Below, piece by piece: positions 23,225 through 30,145 of a DNA stretch of 58,057 nt. Source of the stretch: a virus. The translations under genes were made by a program, and so were the position numbers. The notes beneath the pieces were generated by a model. The model was not told the origin of the DNA. It saw nothing but the letters and a program-made list of their open reading frames with translations, and ran no database searches. Numbering within the stretch: position 1 is the stretch's first letter; each line of letters begins with the position of its first letter. The stretch lies in IMG/VR virus record IMGVR_UViG_3300044841_000028, positions 1 through 58,057 of that record. One strand, 5' to 3'.

Positions 23225-23418
23225 GGCAGCCCCAATGCTTGGGACAAGGCCGTGAGGTGGTCAGCGTTGGCCTTGTGCCGCGTCTCATCGTCGAGGGGCT
23301 TGACGAACACCTTCAGCGTGAGTCCACCGTCCTGCGTCCAGAAGTCGATGCTCACACCTGTGCGGTCATAGACGCGTCCACCTTCGTCGACCAGGACGAT
23401 GCGGTTGGGTCGGCTCAT
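23221..23418 (-). CDS. Hypothetical protein, 65 aa
   Basis: ATG 23418. Beta-rich opening (NRIVLVDEGGRVYDRTG) and helical end (HLTALSQALGLP). Coupled to the next gene by ATGA. Function unknown. Confidence 0.6.
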   Translation of the reverse strand: MSRPNRIVLVDEGGRVYDRTGVSIDFWTQDGGLTLKVFVKPLDDETRHKANADHLTALSQALGLP

Positions 23419-23419
23419 G

Positions 23420-23635
23420 TCACCGCCAGCCGATCAACGTCATGTACGCACGCATCACGTTGTCTGCCTCAGCCTCGACGGTCGCGTTGAGGACTTCCTC
23501 CACGACCGTGGGAATTACGCAGTCCTGGATGTCCGGGTAACGGCGCAAGATGGCATCGCCTGCACGCTTGACGATCTCAGCGCGCACTTCCGCTTCGGTC
23601 AGTCCGCCAAGGTGCTGGCGTCCGTAGCTGCTCAT
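23420..23635 (-). CDS. Hypothetical protein, 71 aa
   Basis: ATG 23635 overlaps the previous stop. Helical (TEAEVRAEIVKRAGDAILRR, then CVIPTVVEEVLNATVEAEAD). Function unknown. Confidence 0.6.
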   Translation of the reverse strand: MSSYGRQHLGGLTEAEVRAEIVKRAGDAILRRYPDIQDCVIPTVVEEVLNATVEAEADNVMRAYMTLIGWR

Positions 23636-23838
23636 GCTGTCTGGCCCTTCAGGCGTCCAAGGCAAGGCATCCCGCGTTCCCTGCGCCCTGAAGCTGTCTC
23701 CACCGTGCACCTGAAGCCACGCTCTGCCCCACACACTTCGCACGCCTCGTAGATGGCCCCACCGACGTCCCAAGCATCCGTTTGGTCTTCCTCGGGAAGA
23801 CCTCCCCCCAACTCGTCATAGGAGCCGTCGTGGTTCAT
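23632..23838 (-). CDS. Small zinc-finger protein, 68 aa
   Basis: ATG 23838 overlaps the previous stop. CEVCGAERGFRCTV, then MPCLGR, matches a short C-x2-C-x5-C-type zinc finger found in many actinobacterial small proteins (pattern CP.CGA..G..C). Probably nucleic-acid binding. Confidence 0.65.
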   Translation of the reverse strand: MNHDGSYDELGGGLPEEDQTDAWDVGGAIYEACEVCGAERGFRCTVETASGRRERGMPCLGRLKGQTA

Positions 23839-24128
23839 GGGTTCTCCCGCGTGACGGTGATCTGCGCCCAGCCGGGATACTCCGCCTGCTCCACCGCGTG
23901 GGTGGTCACGAATCCGTGACGCATCGCAACAAGGTCTGCCTGGACGGCGTTCTCCGCATGGATGGTGAACGCACAATTGACAACCCAATCCCCGACCGAC
24001 TCCAGGCGTGCGCTCATCAACCCCATCTCGTAGCCCGCTACGTAGGCGTCGTCGTCGTGAGGCCCGCCCTTGGACTTCACCGGTAGGAACGGCATCACCA
24101 GCCCGTACTCGGTTTCGTCGGTGCTCAT
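23835..24128 (-). CDS. Hypothetical protein, 97 aa
   Basis: ATG 24128 overlaps the WhiB gene stop. YVAGYEMGLMSARLESVGDW and HAENAVQADLVAMRHGF read as a compact alpha/beta protein. Function unknown. Confidence 0.6.
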   Translation of the reverse strand: MSTDETEYGLVMPFLPVKSKGGPHDDDAYVAGYEMGLMSARLESVGDWVVNCAFTIHAENAVQADLVAMRHGFVTTHAVEQAEYPGWAQITVTRENP

Positions 24129-24553
24129 GCGGTGTCCTTGAGGCTGAGGTACCGGTTCCGTCGACGTCGAGTTATCGCAGCGGTGCGGCAGTCATCCGTG
24201 CAGAACTTCGCCCGACCCTCACACGACCCGCCGCACTCCTGACATTCGTTGAACGCCTGCCTCGTCTTCGACTCACCCGGGATACGGAACGGAACATCCT
24301 CACCACGGGAGATGCGGTACCGCTCCCGCTCGGAAAATCCGCCCCACACGCCGTGCCTTTCATCGTTGGCCAGCGCATGCTCAAGGCATTCCGTAGCGAC
24401 GGGGCAGTCCCTGCAGATCAACTTCGCGCTGCGCGTCGATCCGCCGGCCTCGGGATAGAACACGTCCCCGACGTCGACCTGACGACAGACCCCGTCCAAC
24501 TCCCAAGCCAACGAGTCCGGTGGTACCGGTACTGCCTCGAACGGTGTCCTCAC
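24125..24553 (-). CDS. WhiB-like iron-sulfur transcription regulator with extra zinc ribbon
   Basis: This 142-aa protein has the WhiB hallmark: Cys23, Cys47, Cys50 and Cys56 to bind a 4Fe-4S cluster, then GVWGGFSERER at 68-78. Phage WhiB proteins (for example that of TM4) repress host WhiB genes and affect septation and superinfection. Unusually, residues about 102-125 add a second Cys set (CQECGGSCEG, FCTDDCR) and a basic tail (RRRRNRY). The same FCTDDCR-type motif occurs in the EndoVII protein. It would act in the cytoplasm at host promoters. Confidence 0.9.
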   Translation of the reverse strand: MRTPFEAVPVPPDSLAWELDGVCRQVDVGDVFYPEAGGSTRSAKLICRDCPVATECLEHALANDERHGVWGGFSERERYRISRGEDVPFRIPGESKTRQAFNECQECGGSCEGRAKFCTDDCRTAAITRRRRNRYLSLKDTA

Positions 24554-24756
24554 GTCGTCTCCTTCGTGTCTTCAGTGGTGAGTTCCGCGACCAACACGGC
24601 TAGGGCGGCGACGGTTTCCGCGAGTTCACACACCACCGGCAACGAAGCGGATTCCCTATGCGGGTTCACATACCGGTCACGACACGACAGTTCAGCTACC
24701 CGCAACCGATCAACTATCGAGAGTGCTGCGGCGGCAACCTCATCAGGAACGGTCAT
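24550..24756 (-). CDS. Hypothetical helical protein, 68 aa
   Basis: ATG 24756 is chosen because it overlaps the previous stop. Helical throughout (DEVAAAALSIVDRLRVAEL, ELAETVAALAVLVAEL). Encoded directly before WhiB. Function unknown. Confidence 0.6.
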   Translation of the reverse strand: MTVPDEVAAAALSIVDRLRVAELSCRDRYVNPHRESASLPVVCELAETVAALAVLVAELTTEDTKETT

Positions 24757-24914
24757 TCGGCGACGCTCGGCCGAGCGGCCCACAACGCTGCCTCGGTTTC
24801 CACTGCCGCCCACCACACGTCGTAGGCGTGCTGAGTGCCGTTCCGCTTGACCCGGAACGCCGCCTCAGTGGCCTCATGCGATGCCATGTAGGCGTCGAAT
24901 CCCGTCTCGGTCAC
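24753..24914 (-). CDS. Small protein, 53 aa
   Basis: GTG 24914 overlaps the previous stop (GTGA) and the stop overlaps the next ATG, so it is coupled on both sides. Reads FDAYMASHEATEAAFRVKRN and VWWAAVETEAALWAAR. This matches small helical proteins common in mycobacteriophage early operons. Function unknown. Confidence 0.6.
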   Translation of the reverse strand: MTETGFDAYMASHEATEAAFRVKRNGTQHAYDVWWAAVETEAALWAARPSVAE

Positions 24915-25153
24915 TTCTCGTCCTCCTCACTGCTCGAGCCGCCGAACAGTTCGCCATACGCCTTACGCACCAGGTTTTCGTCGTCGATGTAGGCACGCAA
25001 GATTTGACGGGCCGCCAGTTCGTGGTCGACCATCGCTCGCCCCCCCAGCCGGTACCCTGCTGCTTTCAGTGCAGCGACCGCCTTACGTGCCAACCACATC
25101 CGGTTGGACCACCTCGGCATCACCGCCGCGATGGCTTCGGTTGGGTTGGTCAC
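24911..25153 (-). CDS. Hypothetical protein, 80 aa
   Basis: GTG 25153. Basic N-terminal half (AVMPRWSNRMWLARKAVAAL) and an acidic tail (GSSSEEDEK). Coupled on both sides. Function unknown. Confidence 0.6.
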   Translation of the reverse strand: MTNPTEAIAAVMPRWSNRMWLARKAVAALKAAGYRLGGRAMVDHELAARQILRAYIDDENLVRKAYGELFGGSSSEEDEK

Positions 25154-25350
25154 GGCTTCTCCTCGCCATCCGAAAATGCTTCCTGGATGAGGCGGATACC
25201 TTCCGCGAACTCACGCGCCTTATCTCCCGCCTCACGCAGCGTCAGATGCAGCTCGTCGACGGCGGCTTGTGCTTCACGGGCCATCCACTCGTCCATCTCC
25301 CGGAGAGGCTCAGGGGTGTTCGGTGGTGTCGTCGGACGGAAATCACTCAT
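25150..25350 (-). CDS. Hypothetical helical protein, 66 aa
   Basis: ATG 25350 overlaps the previous gene by 8 bp. Long acidic helix (REMDEWMAREAQAAVDEL, TLREAGDKAREFAEGIRL). Possible coiled coil. Function unknown. Confidence 0.6.
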   Translation of the reverse strand: MSDFRPTTPPNTPEPLREMDEWMAREAQAAVDELHLTLREAGDKAREFAEGIRLIQEAFSDGEEKP

Positions 25351-25657
25351 TGGGCTGCTCCTCGCTGGTAGAGGGAACCCAACCTGTGCGCGGAGTGCCG
25401 ATCGAACCGAACAGCGTTGGCGTGTAGCCGTAGGAGAAGACGCCGCCCTTCCCCTCCCGGCCACCTACGGAGTGGGGTGGATAGACGCCGATGAGCCACG
25501 GCACGGTCTCCGGGTCCTTACCGGTTGCAGCGCGTGCCGCTTCGATGTGCTCGTTGCGGAGTTGCTTCAGGTGCTCCAAGGCAGTGGTTTGGCCGCCCGG
25601 ACATTGCACGATGTCAGCGCCGCCGAGGTGAATCACGTAATGCCCTTGCTCCGTCAT
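25343..25657 (-). CDS. Hypothetical protein, 104 aa
   Basis: ATG 25657 overlaps the previous stop (ATGA). Has HYVIHLGGADIVQCPGG, a helical segment (HLKQLRNEHIEAARAATG) and a Gly-rich loop. Not recognised. Confidence 0.6.
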   Translation of the reverse strand: MTEQGHYVIHLGGADIVQCPGGQTTALEHLKQLRNEHIEAARAATGKDPETVPWLIGVYPPHSVGGREGKGGVFSYGYTPTLFGSIGTPRTGWVPSTSEEQPNE

Positions 25658-26007
25658 AGCTTCTCCTTCTCCTCGCCTATCGGCTGCCAACCGGATACGA
25701 AACGGCGCACAACGTGCTTCGGAAGAGCGTTGCGGCAGTGATCGCAGGACTGGCAGCGTTCCGCAGCGATCTCCTTGGCGTGCGCCTGGTCGTCGGCGTA
25801 GTCGTCGGGTGTCTCGTCGCCGAACACGTCCTCGGTCACCACTCCCCACTGCTCGCGTAGGTCCAAAGACGCCAGGATGAGGGGTGCCACATGCATTGCG
25901 TGTTCAGCCCACGACCCGAACCGCTCGTTGCACCAGCAGGTGATGTTGGGTTCGGAGCCTGTTGGGGTGTGGGCGTCGATAACCCGGGCAACAGAGATGG
26001 CGTTCAC
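25654..26007 (-). CDS. Hypothetical protein, 117 aa
   Basis: GTG/ATG start at 26007 is coupled to the Ea22-like gene. Contains CWCNERFGSWAEHAMHV and CQSCDHCRNALPKH, so probably zinc-binding. Function unknown. Confidence 0.6.
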   Translation of the reverse strand: MNAISVARVIDAHTPTGSEPNITCWCNERFGSWAEHAMHVAPLILASLDLREQWGVVTEDVFGDETPDDYADDQAHAKEIAAERCQSCDHCRNALPKHVVRRFVSGWQPIGEEKEKL

Positions 26008-26399
26008 AGCGTCTCCTCGATGAACGCCATATCGCGAACGCCGTCAAGGCGATGCGCAATTCGGCGAAGGTGAACGTCGACCAGCTGCCGCAGCCGTTCG
26101 ACTTCCGCTACAAGCTCAGGGACAAGAGACCGAGCAGCAGCTATGAACTCGGCGTTGACTGCGCTCGTTGGACCGTCGCCCGTGAGTGCGGGAACGATGT
26201 ACGTGTACTTGGGGTCCGGGCTTTTCGCAGTGAGCACGTGGATTGGCTCGCCACTGTCGATGAGCGTGACGAGCGTGCCAACGAGGTAATCGGCGTGCGT
26301 CTCGTCGGACTCCGGGTTGGGAGCCGTGTAGTGCTCCCAGGGTCCTTCTGTCACGCCTTCCAATGCTGCTTTTGCTCTTGCGACCACATCGGGGCTCAT
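26004..26399 (-). CDS. Ead/Ea22-like protein
   Basis: This 131-aa protein opens AKAALEGVTEGPWEHY and contains AEFIAAARSLVPELVAEVERL, the pattern of Ead/Ea22-type early phage proteins (a 'TPGPW' motif near the start, 'NA-FIA-AR-LVP-L' later). The biochemical role of the family is not known. It may act in host takeover. ATG 26399 overlaps the previous stop. Confidence 0.7.
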   Translation of the reverse strand: MSPDVVARAKAALEGVTEGPWEHYTAPNPESDETHADYLVGTLVTLIDSGEPIHVLTAKSPDPKYTYIVPALTGDGPTSAVNAEFIAAARSLVPELVAEVERLRQLVDVHLRRIAHRLDGVRDMAFIEETL

Positions 26400-26662
26400 T
26401 TCGCTTCTCCGCTCTCCGTGGGGCTGTCCGCACTACCCACAACCCCCAACGGCTTTGGGAGCCGTCCGAAGAACATCAACTTTTCGTGGACACGCTCAGC
26501 CAGCACGTCCGGGTCGTTGCGTTCGATGCCCTGATACAGGCCGTCATTGAGGGCGGTCGCGATGATGGCGCGGTCAGCCCTTCCGCTGTCGGTGCAGGGG
26601 CGGCACCACTCGCCTGGGTACTTCATGTGGCCGCATCGCTTGCACGGCGCCTGCTCGCTCAC
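26396..26662 (-). CDS. Small zinc-ribbon protein, 88 aa
   Basis: GTG 26662 is chosen for the AGGAGG 6-7 nt upstream. An in-frame ATG at 26746 (116 aa), coupled to a 9-codon mini-ORF, is the alternative start. CKRCGHMKYPGEWCRPC near the N terminus is a zinc ribbon; the rest is helical. Function unknown. Confidence 0.6.
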   Translation of the reverse strand: MSEQAPCKRCGHMKYPGEWCRPCTDSGRADRAIIATALNDGLYQGIERNDPDVLAERVHEKLMFFGRLPKPLGVVGSADSPTESGEAK

Positions 26663-26771
26663 AGCGCTCCTCCTGCGTCCAAGACCCCTACCGGAGGTGG
26701 TTTCGTCGCCCTGTGCGCCTCTGGGGCTGCCGCAAGTGCCGCTCATGGCTGCTCCCTGTACCGGCCCGACA

Positions 26772-26945
26772 TCAGTAGCCACGCTCAAAGGACTTGATGA
26801 GCGCCACCTGAGACTCATGCGTCCAAGAGAAGACACCACCACCGGGGAAGTGCAGCAGATGCTTCCCGTCGTGACCCTTGTCGAGTTCGCATTGGCCACC
26901 GCCGAGAGGTGATGCGTTGCACGGGGGTTTGGGATCAATACTCAC
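26772..26945 (-). CDS. Small Cys/His protein, 57 aa
   Basis: GTG 26945 overlaps the previous stop. The pattern CNAS, CELDKGHDGKHL and FSWTHE matches a short motif (C..P.GH.G.H....W) seen in many mycobacteriophage and actinobacterial small proteins. The 109 bp after it up to 26663 hold only a 9-codon ORF and a possible longer N terminus of the next gene. Confidence 0.6.
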   Translation of the reverse strand: MSIDPKPPCNASPLGGGQCELDKGHDGKHLLHFPGGGVFSWTHESQVALIKSFERGY

Positions 26946-27091
26946 GACGACACCTCACTGAGGGTTGCGACCCACTCGCCGCACTCGTTGCAGCGGAAAA
27001 TGGACTGGCCGTGGGAGTTCACCCAGTACGTGCTTCCGCCGCAGCCGCAGAAGATGACCGGTGATTGCCCGGTGGTTTCGCCGGCACTCAC
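26942..27091 (-). CDS. Small zinc-ribbon protein, 49 aa
   Basis: GTG 27091 overlaps the previous stop and the stop overlaps the next GTG. CGCGGSTYWVN, 11 residues, then CNECGEWV is a classic two-knuckle zinc ribbon. Function unknown. Confidence 0.6.
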   Translation of the reverse strand: MSAGETTGQSPVIFCGCGGSTYWVNSHGQSIFRCNECGEWVATLSEVSS

Positions 27092-27381
27092 GACGCCTCC
27101 CGCTTTTCGATAACGACCGTCGCCCGATAGCCATCAGGGATGACATTCACTGCGGCACTTGGATGTAGGGCGGTGGAGAAGTCCCCCAGCCGCAGGACCA
27201 GTAGCGGCTTGGTTCTGGACTCAAGCGGCACACTCATCAGCCGCCCGGTCAGGGTGTTGTGCTTCCACGCAACGGCCACTGTTAGACCGACGTGACGCTC
27301 AGACAGGGCGCCTACGTTGATCTCGTACGGGCCAAGGTCCGCAACAGCTTTGAGGCGGCGGGGTGACTTGATGGTGATCAC
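27088..27381 (-). CDS. Hypothetical beta-rich protein, 97 aa
   Basis: ATG 27381. Strand-rich (YEINVGALSERHVGLTVAVA, KPLLVLRLGDFSTAL). Coupled on both sides. Function unknown. Confidence 0.6.
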   Translation of the reverse strand: MITIKSPRRLKAVADLGPYEINVGALSERHVGLTVAVAWKHNTLTGRLMSVPLESRTKPLLVLRLGDFSTALHPSAAVNVIPDGYRATVVIEKREAS

Positions 27382-27614
27382 ATCGACTCCTCGTCATGTC
27401 CGCGCCCCATGCAGACGCCGCAATGCCGTCCGTTGCCGCCGACCTCTTCGCGGGCATCGCTGCCGCAGCAGTGGCATCTCTCGCCTTCGCTCGCATGGAC
27501 GCGGGGCTCCAGGACGCCCAGCATCAGGTCGGTGGTGATGGGTTCGCCTGTTGCCGTGCGACGCTTAATCTCTGCCTGCTTGGCGAGTGCCTCGTCTGAG
27601 TACCAGTCGCTCAT
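27378..27614 (-). CDS. Hypothetical zinc-ribbon protein, 78 aa
   Basis: ATG 27614 overlaps the previous stop (ATGA). The C-terminal half has CHCCGSDAREEVGG, then HCGVCMGRGHD, a zinc ribbon. The N-terminal half is helical (EALAKQAEIKRRTATGE). Function unknown. Confidence 0.6.
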   Translation of the reverse strand: MSDWYSDEALAKQAEIKRRTATGEPITTDLMLGVLEPRVHASEGERCHCCGSDAREEVGGNGRHCGVCMGRGHDEESM

Positions 27615-27934
27615 GCCGTCACTCCCCTCTCCGCGCACGCGGTCTGGTGGTTACCTCGTTGGTCCGGTAGGTCAAGGGTTGTCGTCGAAGAGTTGCGGTA
27701 GGTGGAACGTCCGTCTTGCACGAAGTGCATGACGGGTTGGGTTAACAGGTATGGGTATTCATTGTTGAACCAACGGGGGTGCAAGGTGTCTTGCACCGAC
27801 GGGGGTACAAGGTTGAGGCTCCGATGTTGCACAAAAAAGGGTGCAAGGTTGTCCCGCGATGTTGCACCTACGTAGGTGCAAGAAACACCTTCCGATGTTG
27901 CACCACCGGGGGTGCAAGGTTGAGACGCTGTCAT
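27611..27934 (-). CDS. Coupled ORF overlying the palindrome array, 107 aa
   Basis: ATG 27934 overlaps the stop of the Myb-like HTH gene and the TGA overlaps the next ATG, so its borders look like those of a real operon gene. Most of its first half, however, is made of the repeated palindromes, whose 35-36 bp spacing shifts frame. The repeated units therefore read differently (TPGGATS, TYVGATS, APFFVQH, VPPSVQD). This means DNA or RNA structure, not protein, is conserved. It may be a ribosome relay or a small protein restricted to the second half. Confidence 0.35.
   Translation of the reverse strand: MTASQPCTPGGATSEGVSCTYVGATSRDNLAPFFVQHRSLNLVPPSVQDTLHPRWFNNEYPYLLTQPVMHFVQDGRSTYRNSSTTTLDLPDQRGNHQTACAERGVTA
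27764..27917. repeat. Array of five 20-bp palindromes, TTGCAC-N8-GTGCAA
   Basis: Left arms start at 27765 (TTGAAC), 27791, 27827, 27862 and 27898 (all TTGCAC). Right arms start 14 bp later (GTGCAA, once GTACAA). Centre spacing is 26, 36, 35 and 36 bp. The copy at 27862-27881 is a perfect 20-bp palindrome. Flanks are also partly shared (GATG before, GGTTG after). A shorter relative, TTGCAC-GAA-GTGCAT, lies at 27716-27730. Regular spacing with a fixed N8 points to binding sites of a dimeric protein, possibly the origin or an operator array. Confidence 0.85.
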
Positions 27935-28509
27935 AGCGCCCTCCACTTGCGGGGATCGCGACGCAATGCCGTGCGAATCTTGTCGACTGCGTTAGGTGAC
28001 CGACCGGTCATCTCCGCAACTTGTGCAGCAGTCAGGTCGTTACGAGCAGCCAGCTCTAGCTCCGGGCCGGTCCAGCGAGGGGCATCCCCACGCCGCCCTG
28101 GAGGGCCATATTTCAATCTCTTTCGTGCCTTTTTGACGCCATAAAGTGTTCTACCAAGCATGTTGGCCACTTCTAGCGCCGACAAGTCTTCCCGGCTCGC
28201 CACTTCTAGTTCGTGGGACGTCCACTCCTGCCAGCGATTACGTGCCGTGTCGATGGTTTCGTTGTTGAGTTTGCCCATACGCTCATCGTCATTACGCCAC
28301 TGCTTCCGCAGCCGTTCACGTCGCTCTACGGGGGAGAGTTGTGTACGCCCCTTTAGCGGTTCGCGGGGACGCAGATAGTGGTCAGTAGCTATGTCATCGA
28401 GGATTCTCTGCCCAAGCTTGAGCGATTGCTGCACGCCTGCGTTGTCCAATATCTCAGCCACCGCGACCACTAACTCTTCGCGGGAACGGCACATTTCTAA
28501 TCCAGTCAC
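27931..28509 (-). CDS. DNA-binding protein with two Myb/HTH-like repeats
   Basis: This 192-aa protein contains two similar HTH units in its C-terminal half: WTSHELEVASREDLSALEVA with LGRTLYGVKKARKRL, and WTGPELELAARNDLTAAQVA with TGRSPNAVDKIRTAL. A tandem two-finger reader followed at once by the palindrome array makes it the best candidate for binding that array. N-terminal residues 1-90 are helical and may dimerise. The link to the array is inference. Confidence 0.75.
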   Translation of the reverse strand: MTGLEMCRSREELVVAVAEILDNAGVQQSLKLGQRILDDIATDHYLRPREPLKGRTQLSPVERRERLRKQWRNDDERMGKLNNETIDTARNRWQEWTSHELEVASREDLSALEVANMLGRTLYGVKKARKRLKYGPPGRRGDAPRWTGPELELAARNDLTAAQVAEMTGRSPNAVDKIRTALRRDPRKWRAL

Positions 28510-28922
28510 GACGCCTCCCCCAACTCGATCGGAGCGGAGTGGTAAGCCGCTTCACCATCGGCGAATTTGCGCCCACCCACACACACCACATACGCGCACC
28601 GACGCGGCACCGTCACCCCGCCACGGACGTACTCACGAATCAAAAGCCGACCATCCTTCTTCGCGGCCTCAATGGCTTTCGTGATCCTTCGACGGTTCCC
28701 AGGCCAGCCGAACAGTTCCGACATTTGAGCCGCCGACGTCTCCCACACCCGCTTCCCCGACTGCGGTGTAGTGGCGCATGACAGTAGGTAGGCCATCACG
28801 ATGAGCCCGTCCGAGCCGAGCGCCTTGTCGTGGCCGCCTGCCCTGATGAGTTCGTTGGACAGCAGTGTGAAGCCCTGCTTGACCGGGTCTCCAACGAGGA
28901 GGATGGGGTTGCGGCGTCCCAC
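28506..28922 (-). CDS. Winged-helix DNA-binding protein (replication-initiator-like)
   Basis: The start is taken at GTG 28922, just after the leader ORF stop (TGACGTG); TTG 28937 is the alternative. The protein opens NPILLVGDPVKQGFTLLSNEL and has a winged-helix core (GLIVMAYLLSC, TSAAQMSELFGW, RRRITKAIEAAKKDGRLL). Such helix-turn-helix proteins are common in the middle of phage early regions and some resemble replication initiators. No helicase or primase domain is present. Confidence 0.7.
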   Translation of the reverse strand: MGRRNPILLVGDPVKQGFTLLSNELIRAGGHDKALGSDGLIVMAYLLSCATTPQSGKRVWETSAAQMSELFGWPGNRRRITKAIEAAKKDGRLLIREYVRGGVTVPRRCAYVVCVGGRKFADGEAAYHSAPIELGEAS

Positions 28923-28923
28923 G

Positions 28924-28992
28924 TCATGGCCGCCCAATCGAATTGCAGCGGTGTGATTCGTGACGGGGCACGGGGGTTGCGATAGTCTTCAT
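28924..28992 (-). CDS. 22-codon leader ORF upstream of the HTH gene
   Basis: ATG 28992 is preceded by AAGGAG at good spacing, the strongest ribosome site nearby, and the ORF stops 1 nt before the next gene's GTG. The peptide opens MKTIATPVPRHES and is basic. The layout is that of a coupled leader peptide, possibly controlling translation of the HTH gene. Confidence 0.5.
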   Translation of the reverse strand: MKTIATPVPRHESHRCNSIGRP

Positions 28993-28997
28993 CTAAG

Positions 28998-29057
28998 CCA
29001 CTCCTTTTCAGTGGTTAGGCCCGGAACCATATGGTGTTGACGCACCGGTTTCGGGCC
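28998..29057 (-). promoter_or_regulatory. Structured leader: large hairpin and SD-sequestering hairpin
   Basis: An 11-bp inverted repeat with one G-T pair (GGCCCGGAACC at 29018-29028, GGTTTCGGGCC at 29047-29057) is followed on the minus strand by CCACT-loop-AGTGG (29014-28998), whose loop holds the AAGG of the leader ORF ribosome site. A TAAACT -10-like box at 29077-29072 would start RNA just upstream. The large hairpin has a T-tract on the plus strand, so it may also stop antisense transcription. Confidence 0.45.
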
Positions 29058-29110
29058 GTTTTTCTGCCACCAGTTTACCACCTGATCAGCCTGTTTCCCA
29101 TGTCTCGCAG

Positions 29111-29818
29111 TCACTTTGGGGCCTCCTGGGTTACAAGAGCCAACCCGGACCGCGCCGAAACAGCAGCAAGGAGTTGATCCCCCACATGCTGGCTATACGA
29201 GGGTGGGATGGCTTCGCACATCTCGGCAGCAGTCATCCAGTCGATACCGAGAGCGGCCGGCCAGTGCTCCCTACCGCCCGCATTGCCGTACACCTGCACC
29301 ACCGTGGACAACCGGTGTTCACCGTTGGGTCTCCAACCCGTCCAGTACTTCTTCTCCGTGAACCTTTCGTGGGCGCAGGGGATACCGGTGAGGGGGATGT
29401 TGGACTCGAACAGCCGGTGCCGGCGGATGGGTAGGTTTAGGCCGGTGCCGCAGATCCTCACCGGATCTTGCAGTTGCGGTTTGGCGTCGGACACGTTCTC
29501 AATGACGTACGGAAGGCCCGTGGACTCGAGCAACTCTCGCGTCCGTGCGATCAGATCCTCATGGGCATACTTCCGCCCCATCGCCCGATTCACCGCACCA
29601 AGATTCAGGTACGACTGACACGGAGGGGAAGCGTGGATGGCGTCCACCCCTTCAATGGCTTCGATGGCTAGTGCGTCACTCTGGATGAATTCGAATGGGA
29701 AGTTGGGCTGGGGATTGATGTCGTAGCCGATGACGTCGAACCCTGCGCGGTGGTATCCCATAGCAGCGCCACCCCCGCCGCAGAACAGGTCAAGCAACAC
29801 CGGTCGGCTAGGTTCCAT
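29111..29818 (-). CDS. DNA (cytosine-5) methyltransferase, orphan
   Basis: This protein of about 235 aa starts at ATG 29818 (GTG 29833 is the alternative). It has motif I LLDLFCGGGGAAMGYHRAGF, motif IV ASPPCQSY, motif VI YVIENVSDA, motif VIII RRHRLFES and a motif X-like PPSYSQHVGDQL. All catalytic elements of a C5 methylase are present, though it is shorter than bacterial enzymes, with a small target-recognition region. No restriction enzyme partner is nearby, so it probably protects phage DNA from host restriction. Confidence 0.9.
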   Translation of the reverse strand: MEPSRPVLLDLFCGGGGAAMGYHRAGFDVIGYDINPQPNFPFEFIQSDALAIEAIEGVDAIHASPPCQSYLNLGAVNRAMGRKYAHEDLIARTRELLESTGLPYVIENVSDAKPQLQDPVRICGTGLNLPIRRHRLFESNIPLTGIPCAHERFTEKKYWTGWRPNGEHRLSTVVQVYGNAGGREHWPAALGIDWMTAAEMCEAIPPSYSQHVGDQLLAAVSARSGLALVTQEAPK

Positions 29819-29969
29819 ATCCGCAGTCCTCACAAACGATTCCCGGCTCTTCCCAATGCGTCATGACGCGTGTGTTCGTTGAGCTACAGCGGGGGCAGTA
29901 GTCGCCATCGCAGGGTGGGTAGCAGTCGGGGCAGAACTTCGCATCACACCCGCATGGTCCGGCTACCAC
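29808..29969 (-). CDS. Small Cys-rich protein, 53 aa
   Basis: GTG 29969 follows the previous stop closely, and the ORF ends in TAG inside the start of the methylase gene. Nine Cys in 53 residues (CGCDAKFCPDCYPPC, then CPRC, then CEDCG) suggest two zinc sites. Function unknown. Confidence 0.6.
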   Translation of the reverse strand: MVAGPCGCDAKFCPDCYPPCDGDYCPRCSSTNTRVMTHWEEPGIVCEDCGYGT

Positions 29970-30145
29970 GTGATCCCCCGGAGTCGGGCTTCGTCTTCAT
30001 CAACTTCAACCGGGACAGCAAGCGGGGCAGCATCAACGGCGCCCTTGAAGGACCGCACCCCTCCACACAGGCGGCACCAGTCAGTGGAGAACCCCGTATC
30101 CGTGGGGGTACCAACATGCTTGGGATTGGTGCACTTCCGGGTCAT
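29963..30145 (-). CDS. Small zinc-finger protein, 60 aa
   Basis: ATG 30145 overlaps the previous stop. Contains KCTNPKHVGTPT and WCRLCGGVR. Acidic C terminus. Function unknown. Confidence 0.6.
   Translation of the reverse strand: MTRKCTNPKHVGTPTDTGFSTDWCRLCGGVRSFKGAVDAAPLAVPVEVDEDEARLRGITW

Noticed and set aside
26663-26771. 9-codon ORF and longer N terminus of the next protein
   Set aside because: Possible coupling start at ATG 26746 was considered, but AGGAGG before GTG 26662 is a stronger signal; kept only as an alternative start.
27764-27917. CRISPR array
   Set aside because: Repeats are inverted, the unit is only 35-36 bp in total with about 15 bp between palindromes, and there are no unique 30-bp spacers or cas genes.
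29111-29833. Restriction-modification system
   Set aside because: Only the methyltransferase is present; neighbours are zinc-ribbon and HTH genes with no restriction enzyme.
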